Source: Planotetraspora kaengkrachanensis (GTDB lineage Bacteria; Actinomycetota; Actinomycetes; Streptosporangiales; Streptosporangiaceae). From it: DNA of 64,000 nucleotides. Shown here piece after piece: positions 8,457 to 17,383 of the stretch. How positions within the stretch are numbered: position 1 is the first letter of the stretch; every line of letters begins with the position of its first letter. The stretch covers positions 310,001 through 374,000 of the forward strand of contig NZ_BONV01000002.1 of NCBI RefSeq assembly GCF_016862895.1, in the 5' to 3' direction. The translations under genes and the position numbers were made by a program. The notes beneath the pieces are model-generated. The model saw only the letters and a list, made by a program, of their open reading frames with translations. It was not told the origin of the DNA and made no database searches.

Positions 8457-9229
8457 ACGAGCCCGACGCCGAGCTGGGTGGCGCCCCCGTCGGCCGCCAG
8501 CTCGACGCCCGTGATGTAGCTGCTCTCCGGCGAGGCGAGGAAGAGCGCGGCCGCGGCCTGCTCCTCGGGCCCGGCCAGGCGGCGTAGCGGGATCGCCGCC
8601 GCGTGCTCCACCCGCCACTGGTCGCGTGCCGCCGCGTCCAGGCCGGACGCCTCCAGGGCGGAGTCCACCGCGGGCGTGATCGTGCCGCCCGGTGCGAGCG
8701 CGTTGACGCGGATGTTGCGCGCGCTGAGCTCATTGGCCCACGACCGGGCGAAGGATCGGACGGCGGCCTTGGACGCGGAGTACACGCTCAGGCCCGCCTG
8801 GCCGCTGACGGAGGCCATCGAGGTGACCAGGACGATCGACCCGCCATCGTTGAGCAGCGGCAGCGCCTTCTGCACCGTGTAAAGGGTGCCTTTCACGTTG
8901 ATGTCGAGGATCTTGTCGATGTGCTCCTCGGTGACATCGGCCAGTCCGGCGAACTCTCCGAAACCGGCGTTGGCGACGACGGCGTCGAGCCGGTGGCCAT
9001 GCTCGGAGACCGTGGCGTACAGGCGGTCCACGTCCTCCGGCCGGGTGACGTCGCTCCGTACGCCGACCACGCCGTGACCGATCTTCGCGACCGCGGAGTC
9101 CAGCTCCTGCTGTCTGCGGCCGGTGATGTAGACGAGTGCGCCCTCCTCGGCGAACCGTTGCGCCGTGGCGAGCCCGATCCCCGCGCTGCCCCCGGTGACG
9201 ACGGCGACCTTGCCGGCGAGCTTTCCCAT
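8453..9229 (-). CDS. short-chain dehydrogenase/reductase (glucose-1-dehydrogenase-like)
   Basis: A 258-residue classical SDR: VVTGGSAGIG at residues 10-19, VANAG, catalytic VTSMAS, YSASK, then NALAPGGTITP and the C-terminal YITGVELAADGG typical of the FabG-like group. YITGRRQQEL after the second strand points to NADP. ATG 9229 follows AGGAGTTTCAC, an excellent ribosome site. It is tail-to-tail with the LysR gene, with a four-base overlap. The substrate cannot be predicted. Confidence 0.9.
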   Translation of the reverse strand: MGKLAGKVAVVTGGSAGIGLATAQRFAEEGALVYITGRRQQELDSAVAKIGHGVVGVRSDVTRPEDVDRLYATVSEHGHRLDAVVANAGFGEFAGLADVTEEHIDKILDINVKGTLYTVQKALPLLNDGGSIVLVTSMASVSGQAGLSVYSASKAAVRSFARSWANELSARNIRVNALAPGGTITPAVDSALEASGLDAAARDQWRVEHAAAIPLRRLAGPEEQAAAALFLASPESSYITGVELAADGGATQLGVGLV

Positions 9230-9427
9230 GTGAAACTCCTGGTGGTGATGCATCGTGAACAGGTCGAGTTCACCACCGGGAGTGCCGGGAACCAATGAGC
9301 ACTCAAGTATCGGGCGATGCGCTCAGAGGTATGGATCGCGGCATCGGCGCCGCGTCCCCGGGCGATCCGACGGCCCGGCCACACCGTCGCCACGCGGGCT
9401 TTCCCCGCCTACCCGCATAGTCTCGGT

Positions 9428-9535
9428 ATGGATTTCGTGGTTTTTCCCGTCCTCGGGGAGGCCGCGGGCTCTCATGCTGGGGGTGGGGTGTTCGACCGCA
9501 CCTTCCAGCCGTGGATCGAGGAGATCCGAGAATGA
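9428..9535 (+). CDS. 35-residue hypothetical ORF coupled to the histidine kinase
   Basis: ATG 9428 follows CATAGT at a six-base gap, the geometry of a leaderless actinobacterial promoter. The frame ends FQPWIEEIRE with its TGA overlapping the kinase ATG (ATGA, 9532-9535). It contains a Gly/Ala-rich middle and no known motif. It could be a leader peptide that couples translation to the kinase, or the scar of a lost N-terminal part of that kinase. Confidence 0.4.
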   Translation: MDFVVFPVLGEAAGSHAGGGVFDRTFQPWIEEIRE

Positions 9536-10341
9536 ACCGCAGTCTGAACTGTGCCGACCATGTCGAGCGGATCGCTGACCGCGTGCTCAGGCGGCAGCGT
9601 CAGTTCGCCGCCGACGCGTCGCACGAGCTGCGCACCCCCATCGCCGCCGTACGTGTCGAGTTGGAGGCGGCCCTGCTGTATCCCGGCGACGCACGCGAAG
9701 CTCTCGACGGGGCGCTGGGGGCACTCGAGAGGCTCGAGTCGATAACCGCCGACCTGTTGCTGCTGGCGGACATCGGAACCGTGCCGCTGACCACCAGGGA
9801 CGAGGTGGATTTGGGCCGAGTGGTTACGGACGAGCTCGGGTGCCGCCCGGAACGGCGGCGCATACGGATCAACTGCGAGGAGGGTGTGGCCGTCGAGGGG
9901 TCGCACCCCATGTTGTCCCGGCTGGTGGCGGGCCTGCTGGACAACGCGGAACGCCACGCGGCGACGACGGTCGATGTGGACGTCCGGCGGGACGGCGACC
10001 GAGCCCTGCTGTCGGTGGCCAACGACGGCGAGCCTGTGCCCGTGGAGGACCGCACGCACATCTTCGAGTTGTTCGCCCGCAGGGACGCGGCCAGGAGCAG
10101 GAGCCACGGCGGCGCCGGTCTCGGCCTGGCCATCGTCCGAGAGGTCGTCAGGGCCCACGGCGGGGACATCATCATCCAGGACGGCGATCCCGGCGTGCGG
10201 TTCGTCGTTCGCCTTCCACTCGCGTCGTCCGTCCTGACGTCTCTGCGGGATCAAGGGGCGTACGGCCGCTCGCTGGACACGGGCGCCCCGAACCCGCTGC
10301 TCGCCGCGTCCTGTGGAGCACGGAACCTCGACGTTCAGTGA
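9532..10341 (+). CDS. sensorless, soluble histidine kinase
   Basis: A 269-residue protein that is only the kinase core. The H box FAADASHELRTPIAAVRVEL begins near residue 25, the N box is LLDNAERHA, then VANDGEPVP and GGAGLGLAIV for the G boxes. There is no signal sensor, membrane segment or HAMP domain, all of which normally precede the RQRQFAADASHELRTP block, and no response regulator is adjacent. GAGGAG at 9519-9524 precedes ATG 9532. The last ~38 residues are not kinase-like. Either an orphan cytoplasmic kinase or a truncated gene; all catalytic motifs are intact. Confidence 0.75.
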   Translation: MNRSLNCADHVERIADRVLRRQRQFAADASHELRTPIAAVRVELEAALLYPGDAREALDGALGALERLESITADLLLLADIGTVPLTTRDEVDLGRVVTDELGCRPERRRIRINCEEGVAVEGSHPMLSRLVAGLLDNAERHAATTVDVDVRRDGDRALLSVANDGEPVPVEDRTHIFELFARRDAARSRSHGGAGLGLAIVREVVRAHGGDIIIQDGDPGVRFVVRLPLASSVLTSLRDQGAYGRSLDTGAPNPLLAASCGARNLDVQ

Positions 10342-10371
10342 GGCACGGCGGACGAGCCGGCGCGGGGTCCC

Positions 10372-12711
10372 TCACCGGTCTCCTCCCCCGGCGACTTTTC
10401 TGGCGGTCATCCAGGACGCGATCTGGGTCCGGGACTTGAAGCCGAGCTTGGTCATGATGTGCTCCACGTGGCTCTCCGCGGTGCGCTGGGCGATGACGAG
10501 CTCGGACGAGATCTCCTTGTTGCCCAATCCCCGGGCGACGAGTTCCGCGACCTCGTGCTCCCGCCTGGTCAACGGGGAGGGGGCCGGCGCGTCGATCTCG
10601 TCGTCCTTCTTGTCCGTGACCCGCGGGGTGCCGAGCGCTTCCGCGGTCGCGTGTCCGAGCGTCCATTCGCCGCCCTGCCTGACCGCCTCGGCGAAGGCGG
10701 CGTCGCCCAGCCCGTCCCGCAGGGTGGCGACGCACCGTTCGTGGAACTCGGCGTGCTGGCTCCAATGGGCGGAGATGCCGGCCGTGCGGCGCACCTTGTC
10801 CGCGGCGCCGAGCATGTGAGCCGCGCCGATGAAGTCGCCCGTGCCCGTCAGGGTCCAGGCGAGCGCTCTCATGCCGATCGTGATGATGAGCCGGTCGTCG
10901 AAGTCGCGGCCGACCACCAGGCTTTCGCGCAGCAGCGAGATCGCCCGCGCGCTGTCGCCGTGCTGCCAGGCGTCGAGGGCGACGATGATCATCACCCAGG
11001 CGCGGATCCAGCTCTCCCCGTGCGCCTCGGACAGTGCGAGACTCCGCTCGATCAGCTCGGCGGCCCGCCGCCGGTCCCCGAGATAGTCGGCGGCCGTCCC
11101 GAGGGAGAGCAGGGCGCACGCCAGACGCATGGTGTTGCCGGCCTCGGTGTTCCTGGTCACGGCGTCCTCGAAGAGGGCGGCCGCCCGTTCGTAGTCGCCC
11201 GTGATGTTCGCCGCCATGCCCGAGACGAGCGCGGCCAGGCCCAGGGCCCCCGCGTGGCCCAGCTCACAGGCGAGCGCCCGGCCCTCCTCGACGAGCCGCT
11301 CGGCCGCCGCGATGTCGCCCTGCGTGTAGGCGACGTCGGCCTCGGCGCACAGGGCCTCCGCGCGCATCGCGGTGGGACCTGGAGCCGCCTCCAGCATGCG
11401 GGCGAGCCAGTGGTGGCCCTCGCTGTAGAACGCGTTGGGCTTCCAGTGGGTCTCGTACAGGAGGGTGGCGATGTGCAACCCGGCCTCCGCCTCGCCGGGC
11501 TCCTGCAGGCAGAATTCCAGGGCGGCCCGCAGATGCGCACGCTCCAGCCGCAGCCGGGTGAACCAGGAGACCTGCCGGGGGCCGAACCACTCGGCGACGG
11601 CCTGGTCGACCAGCAGCCGGTACCTGTCCCGGTGCCGTCGCAGCAGCGCCCGCCGCTCGTCGGCGCCCAACCGCTGCCGCCCGAACTCCCGGAGCGTCTC
11701 CAGCATGCGATAGCGGACCTGCCTGTCGTGCTCCTCGCGTTGCAGCAGCGACTTGTCCAGCAGCCCGTCGATCAGATCCAGGACGTCCTCTCCTTCGATG
11801 CCGTCGCCGGCGCAGACGGATTCGACGGTCTCCAGATCGAAGTCTCCCGGGAAGATCGACAAGCGGGTCCACAGAGTCTGCTCGGAGGCGGAGAGCAACT
11901 GGAAGCTCCAGTTGACCAGCGCGTGCAGTGTCCGCTGACGCGGCGAGGCCGTACGGCTGCCGCGAGTGAGGAAACGGTAGCGATCGTTGAGGTGTTCGAC
12001 GAGCGCGTCCACCGACAGCGCCCGCAGCCGCACCGCGGCGAGTTCGATCGCGAGAGGGATGCCCTCCAGGCGGCGGCACAGCTCGGCGACCGCCGCCTGG
12101 TTGCCCTGCGTGAGGGTGAACTCCGGCACCGCGGCCACCGCGCGTTCCAGGAACAGGGCGACCCCGTCGTACAGCTCCGGCGCCTTCGCCGTCAGAGGCC
12201 GGCCCGAGTCGGGGACCGCGAGCGGTGCCACCCTCATCCCCTGCTCGCCCACGATGCCGAGCGACTGCCGGCTCGTCGCGATGATCCGCAGTTCGGAGGC
12301 GGATCGCAGAAGACGGTCGGCGAGTTCGGCGCAGGAGTCGCTCAGGTGCTCGCAGTTGTCGAGAAGGAGCAACGTCCGCTGGGAGGCCAGCAGCTGTGCG
12401 AGCCCGTCCAGCGGGCAGGCCGTGGACTCGTCGCGCAGGCCGACGGTCGCCGCGACCGTCTCCGCCACGAGGTGCGGATCGTCGAGGCCGGTGAGGTCGA
12501 CCAGCCACACCGCGTCGAAGGCCCGATGCTGCTCGGCGGCGGCCCGGAGAGCGAGCCGTGTCTTGCCGACGCCGCCCACCCCGGTCAGCGTCACCAGCCG
12601 TGAGGCGACCAGCAACTGCCTGATCCTTGCGAGTTCCCGTTTCCTGCCCACGAAACTGGTCAGGTCGGCAGGCAGGTTGCCGACCTGCCGCACCTGCCTC
12701 GAACCAGCCAT
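10372..12711 (-). CDS. large LuxR-type regulator with NB-ARC ATPase and TPR-like region
   Basis: A 779-residue regulator. P-loop TGVGGVGKTRLAL is at about residues 43-55, Walker B LLLLDNCEHL follows, then the RNBD motifs RIIATSRQSL and GIPLAIELAA; the middle (about 340-680) is helical, TPR-like. The C terminus is a LuxR helix-turn-helix, LTRREHEVAELVARGLGNKE ... AESHVEHIMTKLGF. This is an ATP-dependent activator of the kind common in actinomycetes. ATG 12711 is adjacent to an in-frame GTG at 12714. It converges with the orphan kinase gene (30 bp gap). No target is evident; upstream lies only gene debris. Confidence 0.9.
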   Translation of the reverse strand: MAGSRQVRQVGNLPADLTSFVGRKRELARIRQLLVASRLVTLTGVGGVGKTRLALRAAAEQHRAFDAVWLVDLTGLDDPHLVAETVAATVGLRDESTACPLDGLAQLLASQRTLLLLDNCEHLSDSCAELADRLLRSASELRIIATSRQSLGIVGEQGMRVAPLAVPDSGRPLTAKAPELYDGVALFLERAVAAVPEFTLTQGNQAAVAELCRRLEGIPLAIELAAVRLRALSVDALVEHLNDRYRFLTRGSRTASPRQRTLHALVNWSFQLLSASEQTLWTRLSIFPGDFDLETVESVCAGDGIEGEDVLDLIDGLLDKSLLQREEHDRQVRYRMLETLREFGRQRLGADERRALLRRHRDRYRLLVDQAVAEWFGPRQVSWFTRLRLERAHLRAALEFCLQEPGEAEAGLHIATLLYETHWKPNAFYSEGHHWLARMLEAAPGPTAMRAEALCAEADVAYTQGDIAAAERLVEEGRALACELGHAGALGLAALVSGMAANITGDYERAAALFEDAVTRNTEAGNTMRLACALLSLGTAADYLGDRRRAAELIERSLALSEAHGESWIRAWVMIIVALDAWQHGDSARAISLLRESLVVGRDFDDRLIITIGMRALAWTLTGTGDFIGAAHMLGAADKVRRTAGISAHWSQHAEFHERCVATLRDGLGDAAFAEAVRQGGEWTLGHATAEALGTPRVTDKKDDEIDAPAPSPLTRREHEVAELVARGLGNKEISSELVIAQRTAESHVEHIMTKLGFKSRTQIASWMTARKVAGGGDR

Positions 12712-12835
12712 CACCTCACGCTAGAAGGGGCGAAGCCGCAGGTCAACGCCACAATCCAGGCGATTGGCCGAGCTCGGGGGCGTGCCGTCATAGGCCGTGC
12801 TCACCACGCCCTGATCAGCGGCGCGGGGCAGGTCG

Positions 12836-13018
12836 TCATTTCCAGACGCCCACGCGAGCGATGTGGGCAGCGGTCATCTCCCAGATTCGCCGCTGGAATT
12901 CGACGTCGTACGACACGGCCGGGGAGCGGATCTCGGCCCCGATGTGGAAGTAGCGGCCTGTGGTCCCGGCCAGTGCCGGGGCGGTGGCCACATTGAGGGT
13001 GGCATGCGCGCCTTCTTC
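12836..13018 (-). pseudogene. C-terminal fragment of an SDR (retinol-dehydrogenase-like subfamily)
   Basis: The last ~60 codons of a minus-strand frame read EEGAHATLNVATAPALAGTT-GRYF and then FQRRIWEMTA, matching the end of oxidoreductases of the RDH/WWOX-like SDR group (EEGA...LAT.P...G.TGRYF, then RRLWE.S). The Rossmann fold, catalytic YxxxK and any start are absent. It abuts the TetR fragment on the other strand, so this was probably a divergent or convergent regulator-SDR module erased by a deletion. Confidence 0.6.
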
Positions 13019-13020
13019 TG

Positions 13021-13278
13021 GCGGAAGGAGGGGATCCGCACGTCGCGACGCAGCGCGACGCCTGCCTCGACACACTCAACGAAAGGCTCGGGGCGGCGCT
13101 GGCGCTGGCCGCCGCGAACCGTGAGATCGACATCTCCGCGGATCCGATCGACTTCTCGGCGATACTCGTCGGGCCGATCATCTATCGCGTCGCCATACAG
13201 GCCGGATCCGTCTCCGATCACTTCATCGATCAGCTCATCGACGGCCTGGGGGCGTGGGAGGGGCGTCTCGGCTCATAG
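13021..13278 (+). pseudogene. C-terminal fragment of a TetR-family regulator
   Basis: The plus-strand frame ending at TAG 13276-13278 reads RDACLDTLNERLGAALALAA, then DFSAILVGPIIYRVAIQAG and a closing FIDQLIDGLG. This is the ligand-domain tail seen in many TetR proteins (..L.GP..YR.L......F...LVD..). The DNA-binding domain is missing and the frame upstream runs into the SDR fragment. Debris, not a functional gene. Confidence 0.6.
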
Positions 13279-13337
13279 GCCGGGTGCGGGCATGCCTCGT
13301 TCACGCCCTCTGTACCGAGTCTCCGCAGGCGGGCGGG

Positions 13338-13730
13338 TCAGCCACCGACCAGGGGAACGAGCTTGACGAACGAGATCACCGGATCCGTGGTCAGGTCTAT
13401 CTGCTCGTCCAGATCCTCGATCTGCCGGTCATCGGCCAGCAGGATGAATCCGTTGCGCTGAAAGGCCTTCTCCGCGATGTCGGCCTGCCGCTCCCAGTCG
13501 ATCGGCCGGGCCGTACGCACCCGGTATCCGTTCAGCTCGGCCTCAGCGTCCTCGGGCATGACCAGTCCGTTGAAGCGCGCCGACGTGGTCGCGTTGTGGC
13601 GGGCGACATCCTCACGCACGCGGAGCCGTACCAGTTCGCGGGCGGTGATCCGATCGGGCAGATCCGGCAGCGTGAACTCCTCCAGCGGTCTGCCGGTGGC
13701 GGTCTCGTCTCGGAGGGTGACCTGGGCCAT
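13338..13730 (-). CDS. conserved hypothetical protein, apparent partner of DUF4132 protein
   Basis: A 130-residue soluble, acidic protein starting MAQVTLRDETATG and ending FVKLVPLVGG. It looks like a compact alpha/beta domain; EEFTLPDLPDRITARELVRL and the C-terminal LTTDPVISFVKLVPL give it a ubiquitin- or FHA-like feel, but I do not recognise a named family. ATG 13730 follows GGAGAC. It is divergent from the DUF4132 gene, whose start is 188 bp away. I recall similar small proteins beside DUF4132 genes in actinomycetes, so a joint function is inferred. Confidence 0.75.
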   Translation of the reverse strand: MAQVTLRDETATGRPLEEFTLPDLPDRITARELVRLRVREDVARHNATTSARFNGLVMPEDAEAELNGYRVRTARPIDWERQADIAEKAFQRNGFILLADDRQIEDLDEQIDLTTDPVISFVKLVPLVGG

Positions 13731-13918
13731 CACTTGTCTCCAGTGGGTAGGGGGCGCCGCCAGGAATATCAGTCCGCTCCGACAGAACAAGCCGAGACCG
13801 GTGGGCCGGAGAGCGGCCGCAACCGTGTGATTCCGCCTGGCCGTTCCGGTGGCGGGATTCTGTCGGTGCGCCCCGCCATGATCCCGCCATGCGCGAACTC
13901 ACTCAAGGGACGGCCCGC

Positions 13919-16291
13919 ATGCCTCTTTCCCCACTGGCACACCGTATGCGCACGCTCATGACGGATCCGGCCGCGGAGCGTCCGGATCCGTTGCCCGACG
14001 TATCCCAGTTGAGCCCTTTCGATTTGGGGACCCTCCTGCCTCTCGCCTACCGCGCGGCCGGGAACGGCGTGGCCGGAGGAATGAGGTTCTTGGTGGAGGA
14101 CGCGGCCAGGCAGCGCCGGCCCCTCTTCACACCCGAGGCCTGCCTGGACCTGTTCGTCGCACTGGTCAACGGCTTGAATGCCCGGAAGTGGGCCGATCTG
14201 TGCGTTGCCGCGGGGGCGCTGTTGCGCTGCCCCGACGGGCCGCCCCTCACCGACCTCGCCGGCCCCGCGCGGACGCTGGTCCGCTTCCTGCTCCGGGCCG
14301 GTCGAACCGACCACCCCTATGCGCTGCTGACGGTGGCGGGGCTCGCCGGGTTGGACGCCCAAGTCGCCCGAACGCTTGAAAGAGGCCGGGGGCCGATCGC
14401 AGTCGGCGAGATCAACCTGCTGCGTGACTGGGACGTGCAGCGCCGGGCCCTGCTGCTCGAAGTCGTCCAGGACAGGTCGTACAACTCCCCTCCTCCGCTA
14501 TCGGACGCCTGGGAACGGCTGGCGGCGATTCCGGAATACGTGGCCTTCGCCCGCACGACTCTGGAGGCGGCGGACGCCAGGATCGCGGCGATCCACGCCC
14601 ACGAGCTCGCCTACCAGGCCGACCGTGCGTTCGACGGCGCGGAGAAGGAGACGATCGGCCGTGCCGTACGGCTGGCGCTTCTCCGTGACGAGCCCTGGCT
14701 CCCCGACCTGCTGACCAGGCTGCTGACCGGGGTCGCGGTGGCGCCCACCGCGGCCAGGACCTTGCCCTCCCAGGCCGTGCTGTACGAGGTCGGCCGCGCC
14801 GCTCAACGGTTCCCGACCCCCGAGGTGATCGTCGCTCTGCGTGCGGCGAGCTCGGTGACCCGCCACAAGGCCGTGCCCAAGCAGCTCGACCGCATGATCA
14901 AACGAGCCGAGCGCTCGCTCGCCGACCGAGTCGAGGTCGCCTTCAGGATGCCGGACCTCGGCTTCGACACCGACGGACGGCTCAGCGTCCCCTTGGGTGA
15001 CCACACGGCGGTGATGACGATCGGCGACGACGTCGAACTCACGTGGTGGCAGGGTGACAGGCGATTGAAGAGCGTCCCCTCGGCACTGCGCAGAGACCGC
15101 CCTGACGAGGTCAAACAGCTTCGCGACCTGGTTACGCGGGTCCGTCGCCAGCTCGCCACCCTGGTCCGATCCTTGGAGGCCGGATACACCGGCGAGGCAG
15201 TCCACACCTATGCGAAGTGGCGTGCGGACGTCGCGACGCACCCGATCGCGGGCGCCGTCGCGAAGCGTCTGATCTGGGAGATCGAAACCTCACCCGGGCA
15301 TTGGCAGAGCGTGCTGCCGGACCTCCACGACGTCACGGGCCGTCCCATCGCGGAGCCGGGACCCGAGGCGCGAGTCCGGCTGTGGCATCCGTCCCGCGCC
15401 CCGCTTGCCGACGTGACGGCGTGGCGGGAGCACATGACCGGCCGGCGGTTGCGCCAACCCTTCAAACAGGCGTTCCGCGAGGTCTACCTGCTCACTCCCG
15501 CCGAGGAGCGCACCGGCGTCTATTCCAACCGCTTCGCCGCCCACGTCGTCGATTATCAAAAGCTGTACGCGCTCTTCAAACAGCGTGGCTGGGAGACCGA
15601 CCTGCTCGGCCCCTGGGACGGCGGCGACGCGGGCGACGCGCGGCGCGTGCTGGCGGGCGGCCACTGGCGGGCTTCCTTCTTCCACGACTACCTCCCTGAG
15701 GAGGGCGACTACGCCGCCACCGACCAGGTCCGCTTCCACCACTCGGCCGACGGCGAATGGCGGGAGGCGAGGCTCGCCGAGGTGCCGCCGCTGGTGTTCA
15801 GCGAGGCGATGCGAGATGTGGACCTGTTCGTCGCGGTCACCTCGATCGCCGCCGACCCCGAGTGGGTGGACCGCGGTGAGGACCGGCACCACGCTTACTG
15901 GAGGCAGACCGCCTTCGGCGACCTGCCGCCGTCGGCCGAGGTGCGCCGCGACGCGCTGGCACGACTGCTGCCCCGTACGGCTGTCGCCGACCGCTGCACC
16001 CTCACCGACCGTTTCCTCGTGGTCCGCGGCGAGCTGCGCACCTACAAGATCCACCTCGGCAGCGCCAACATCCTCATGGAACCCGGCGACGTCTACCTGT
16101 GCATCGTCTCCGCACGCGGACACGACGCCAAGCTGTTCCTGCCCTTCGAAGAAGACGGCCGCCTGTCCCTCATCCTCAGCAAGGCACTCCTCCTCGCCAA
16201 CGATGACAGGATCACCGACCCGACCATCCTCCGGCAGATCAGGGATCACCGGGAACCTCCCCCAGCGCCGCTGCTCCGGATCGACGACTGA
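13919..16291 (+). CDS. DUF4132-domain protein (MolR/YehI-like)
   Basis: A protein of about 790 residues. The C-terminal ~330 residues carry the DUF4132 signature: FKQAFREVYLLTPAEERTG, SNRFAAHVVDYQKL, DQVRFHH, then PPLVFSEAMRDVDLFVAVTS, TDRFLVVRGELRTYKIHLGS and ANILMEPGDVYLCIV. The first ~450 residues are helical, HEAT-like. Function is unknown; the family is related to E. coli MolR/YehI. ATG 13919 is preferred since AAGGGACGG precedes it; ATG 13889 is in frame but lacks a ribosome site. The small divergent gene at 13338-13730 is a candidate partner. Confidence 0.85.
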   Translation: MPLSPLAHRMRTLMTDPAAERPDPLPDVSQLSPFDLGTLLPLAYRAAGNGVAGGMRFLVEDAARQRRPLFTPEACLDLFVALVNGLNARKWADLCVAAGALLRCPDGPPLTDLAGPARTLVRFLLRAGRTDHPYALLTVAGLAGLDAQVARTLERGRGPIAVGEINLLRDWDVQRRALLLEVVQDRSYNSPPPLSDAWERLAAIPEYVAFARTTLEAADARIAAIHAHELAYQADRAFDGAEKETIGRAVRLALLRDEPWLPDLLTRLLTGVAVAPTAARTLPSQAVLYEVGRAAQRFPTPEVIVALRAASSVTRHKAVPKQLDRMIKRAERSLADRVEVAFRMPDLGFDTDGRLSVPLGDHTAVMTIGDDVELTWWQGDRRLKSVPSALRRDRPDEVKQLRDLVTRVRRQLATLVRSLEAGYTGEAVHTYAKWRADVATHPIAGAVAKRLIWEIETSPGHWQSVLPDLHDVTGRPIAEPGPEARVRLWHPSRAPLADVTAWREHMTGRRLRQPFKQAFREVYLLTPAEERTGVYSNRFAAHVVDYQKLYALFKQRGWETDLLGPWDGGDAGDARRVLAGGHWRASFFHDYLPEEGDYAATDQVRFHHSADGEWREARLAEVPPLVFSEAMRDVDLFVAVTSIAADPEWVDRGEDRHHAYWRQTAFGDLPPSAEVRRDALARLLPRTAVADRCTLTDRFLVVRGELRTYKIHLGSANILMEPGDVYLCIVSARGHDAKLFLPFEEDGRLSLILSKALLLANDDRITDPTILRQIRDHREPPPAPLLRIDD

Positions 16292-16302
16292 TCGCTGGAG
16301 TG

Positions 16303-17304
16303 TCAGATCGTGCTGCCGGTCAGCCGTTCGCTCAGGTCCCACAGACGGTCGGCGAACTGCGGGTCGACGGCATAGGACATCACTCCGACGGGTGTCTCCA
16401 CCCGGCCCGTCATCACGTCGATGATCTCGTCATGCGAGGTGAGCAGCGGGGAGACCTCGTTGTTCTCGCAGTAGACGCCGCCCATGCCGTCCAACTGAGG
16501 AGCGGTGGCGCACCAGACGATGGTCGACGCCCCCTGTTCCGCGGTCTTGCGGCCCGACCGCGGGTCGATGACGCGGTCGCCGTGCTCGTCGACGAGGTCA
16601 TTGGTTCGCAGATACTCCGGCGTGGTCCACGGGCTGAGGTTGGTGCCGATGATGAGGCCCGGGTGCAGCGAGAAGCCGCGGATGCCGTCGGCCTCACCAC
16701 GCCGGTCCAGCCCGACCGAGAACAGGATGTTGGCGGTCTTCGACTGGCCGTAACCCAGCCAGCCGTCGTACTCGCGCCGTTCGAAGTTCGGGTCGTCGAA
16801 GTCCACGGGCGAGAGGTTGTGCGCCCAGGCCGACACCGTGACCACCCGCGCGCCCCCGGCCCGGCGCAGGGCGGGCCAGAGCCGTGTGGTGAGCTGGAAG
16901 TGGCCAAGGTGGTTCGTGGCGAACTGCGCCTCGTACCCGCGGGTGTCCCGGGTCAGCGGTACGTTCTGGATCCCCGCGCTGTTGACCAGGATGTGCAGGG
17001 GCCGCCCGGTGGCGAGGAACCTGTCGGCGAACGCGTCGATCGAGGCCGGATCCATCAGATCCAGCTGGTCGATCTCGACGCCGTCGATCCCCGCGAGCAT
17101 GTCGCGGGCGCGGTCCGGGAAGCGCACCGGGACGACGACCGTCGCGCCGGCAGACCGCAGGGCACGGGTGGTCTCCAGGCCGAGGCCGGAATGGCCGCCG
17201 GTGACGACTGCGGTTCTGCCCGACAGGTCGATCCCCTTGATCACGTCGGCGGCCGTGGACGCGGCGCCGAAGCCGGAGCCGATCGGTTGTTGCGGACTGG
17301 GCAT
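16303..17304 (-). CDS. SDR-family oxidoreductase (retinol-dehydrogenase/protochlorophyllide-reductase-like)
   Basis: A 333-residue SDR: VVTGGHSGLGLETTRAL near residue 33, LVNSAG, FATNHLGHFQLT, active-site VTVSAWAH and YGQSK (YxxxK). The NHLGHF motif and length place it in the RDH/WWOX-like group that uses NADP. ATG 17304 follows GAGGAGA. It lies 80 bp after the second SDR gene on the same strand and converges with the DUF4132 gene with an 11-bp gap. It is presumably in the LysR-controlled unit starting at 18223. Confidence 0.9.
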   Translation of the reverse strand: MPSPQQPIGSGFGAASTAADVIKGIDLSGRTAVVTGGHSGLGLETTRALRSAGATVVVPVRFPDRARDMLAGIDGVEIDQLDLMDPASIDAFADRFLATGRPLHILVNSAGIQNVPLTRDTRGYEAQFATNHLGHFQLTTRLWPALRRAGGARVVTVSAWAHNLSPVDFDDPNFERREYDGWLGYGQSKTANILFSVGLDRRGEADGIRGFSLHPGLIIGTNLSPWTTPEYLRTNDLVDEHGDRVIDPRSGRKTAEQGASTIVWCATAPQLDGMGGVYCENNEVSPLLTSHDEIIDVMTGRVETPVGVMSYAVDPQFADRLWDLSERLTGSTI

Positions 17305-17383
17305 GTCAGATTTCTCCTCGAAGGATGCTTCAGATCCCGCCCCTCGGACCTCACGGGGCGGCCCGCACGTACAGCGGGGCGGC

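Noticed and set aside
10459-12603. A 714-codon open frame on the plus strand
   Set aside because: Antisense of the LuxR-type ATPase regulator, which has P-loop, Walker B and LuxR motifs. GC-rich coding DNA commonly gives such open antisense frames.
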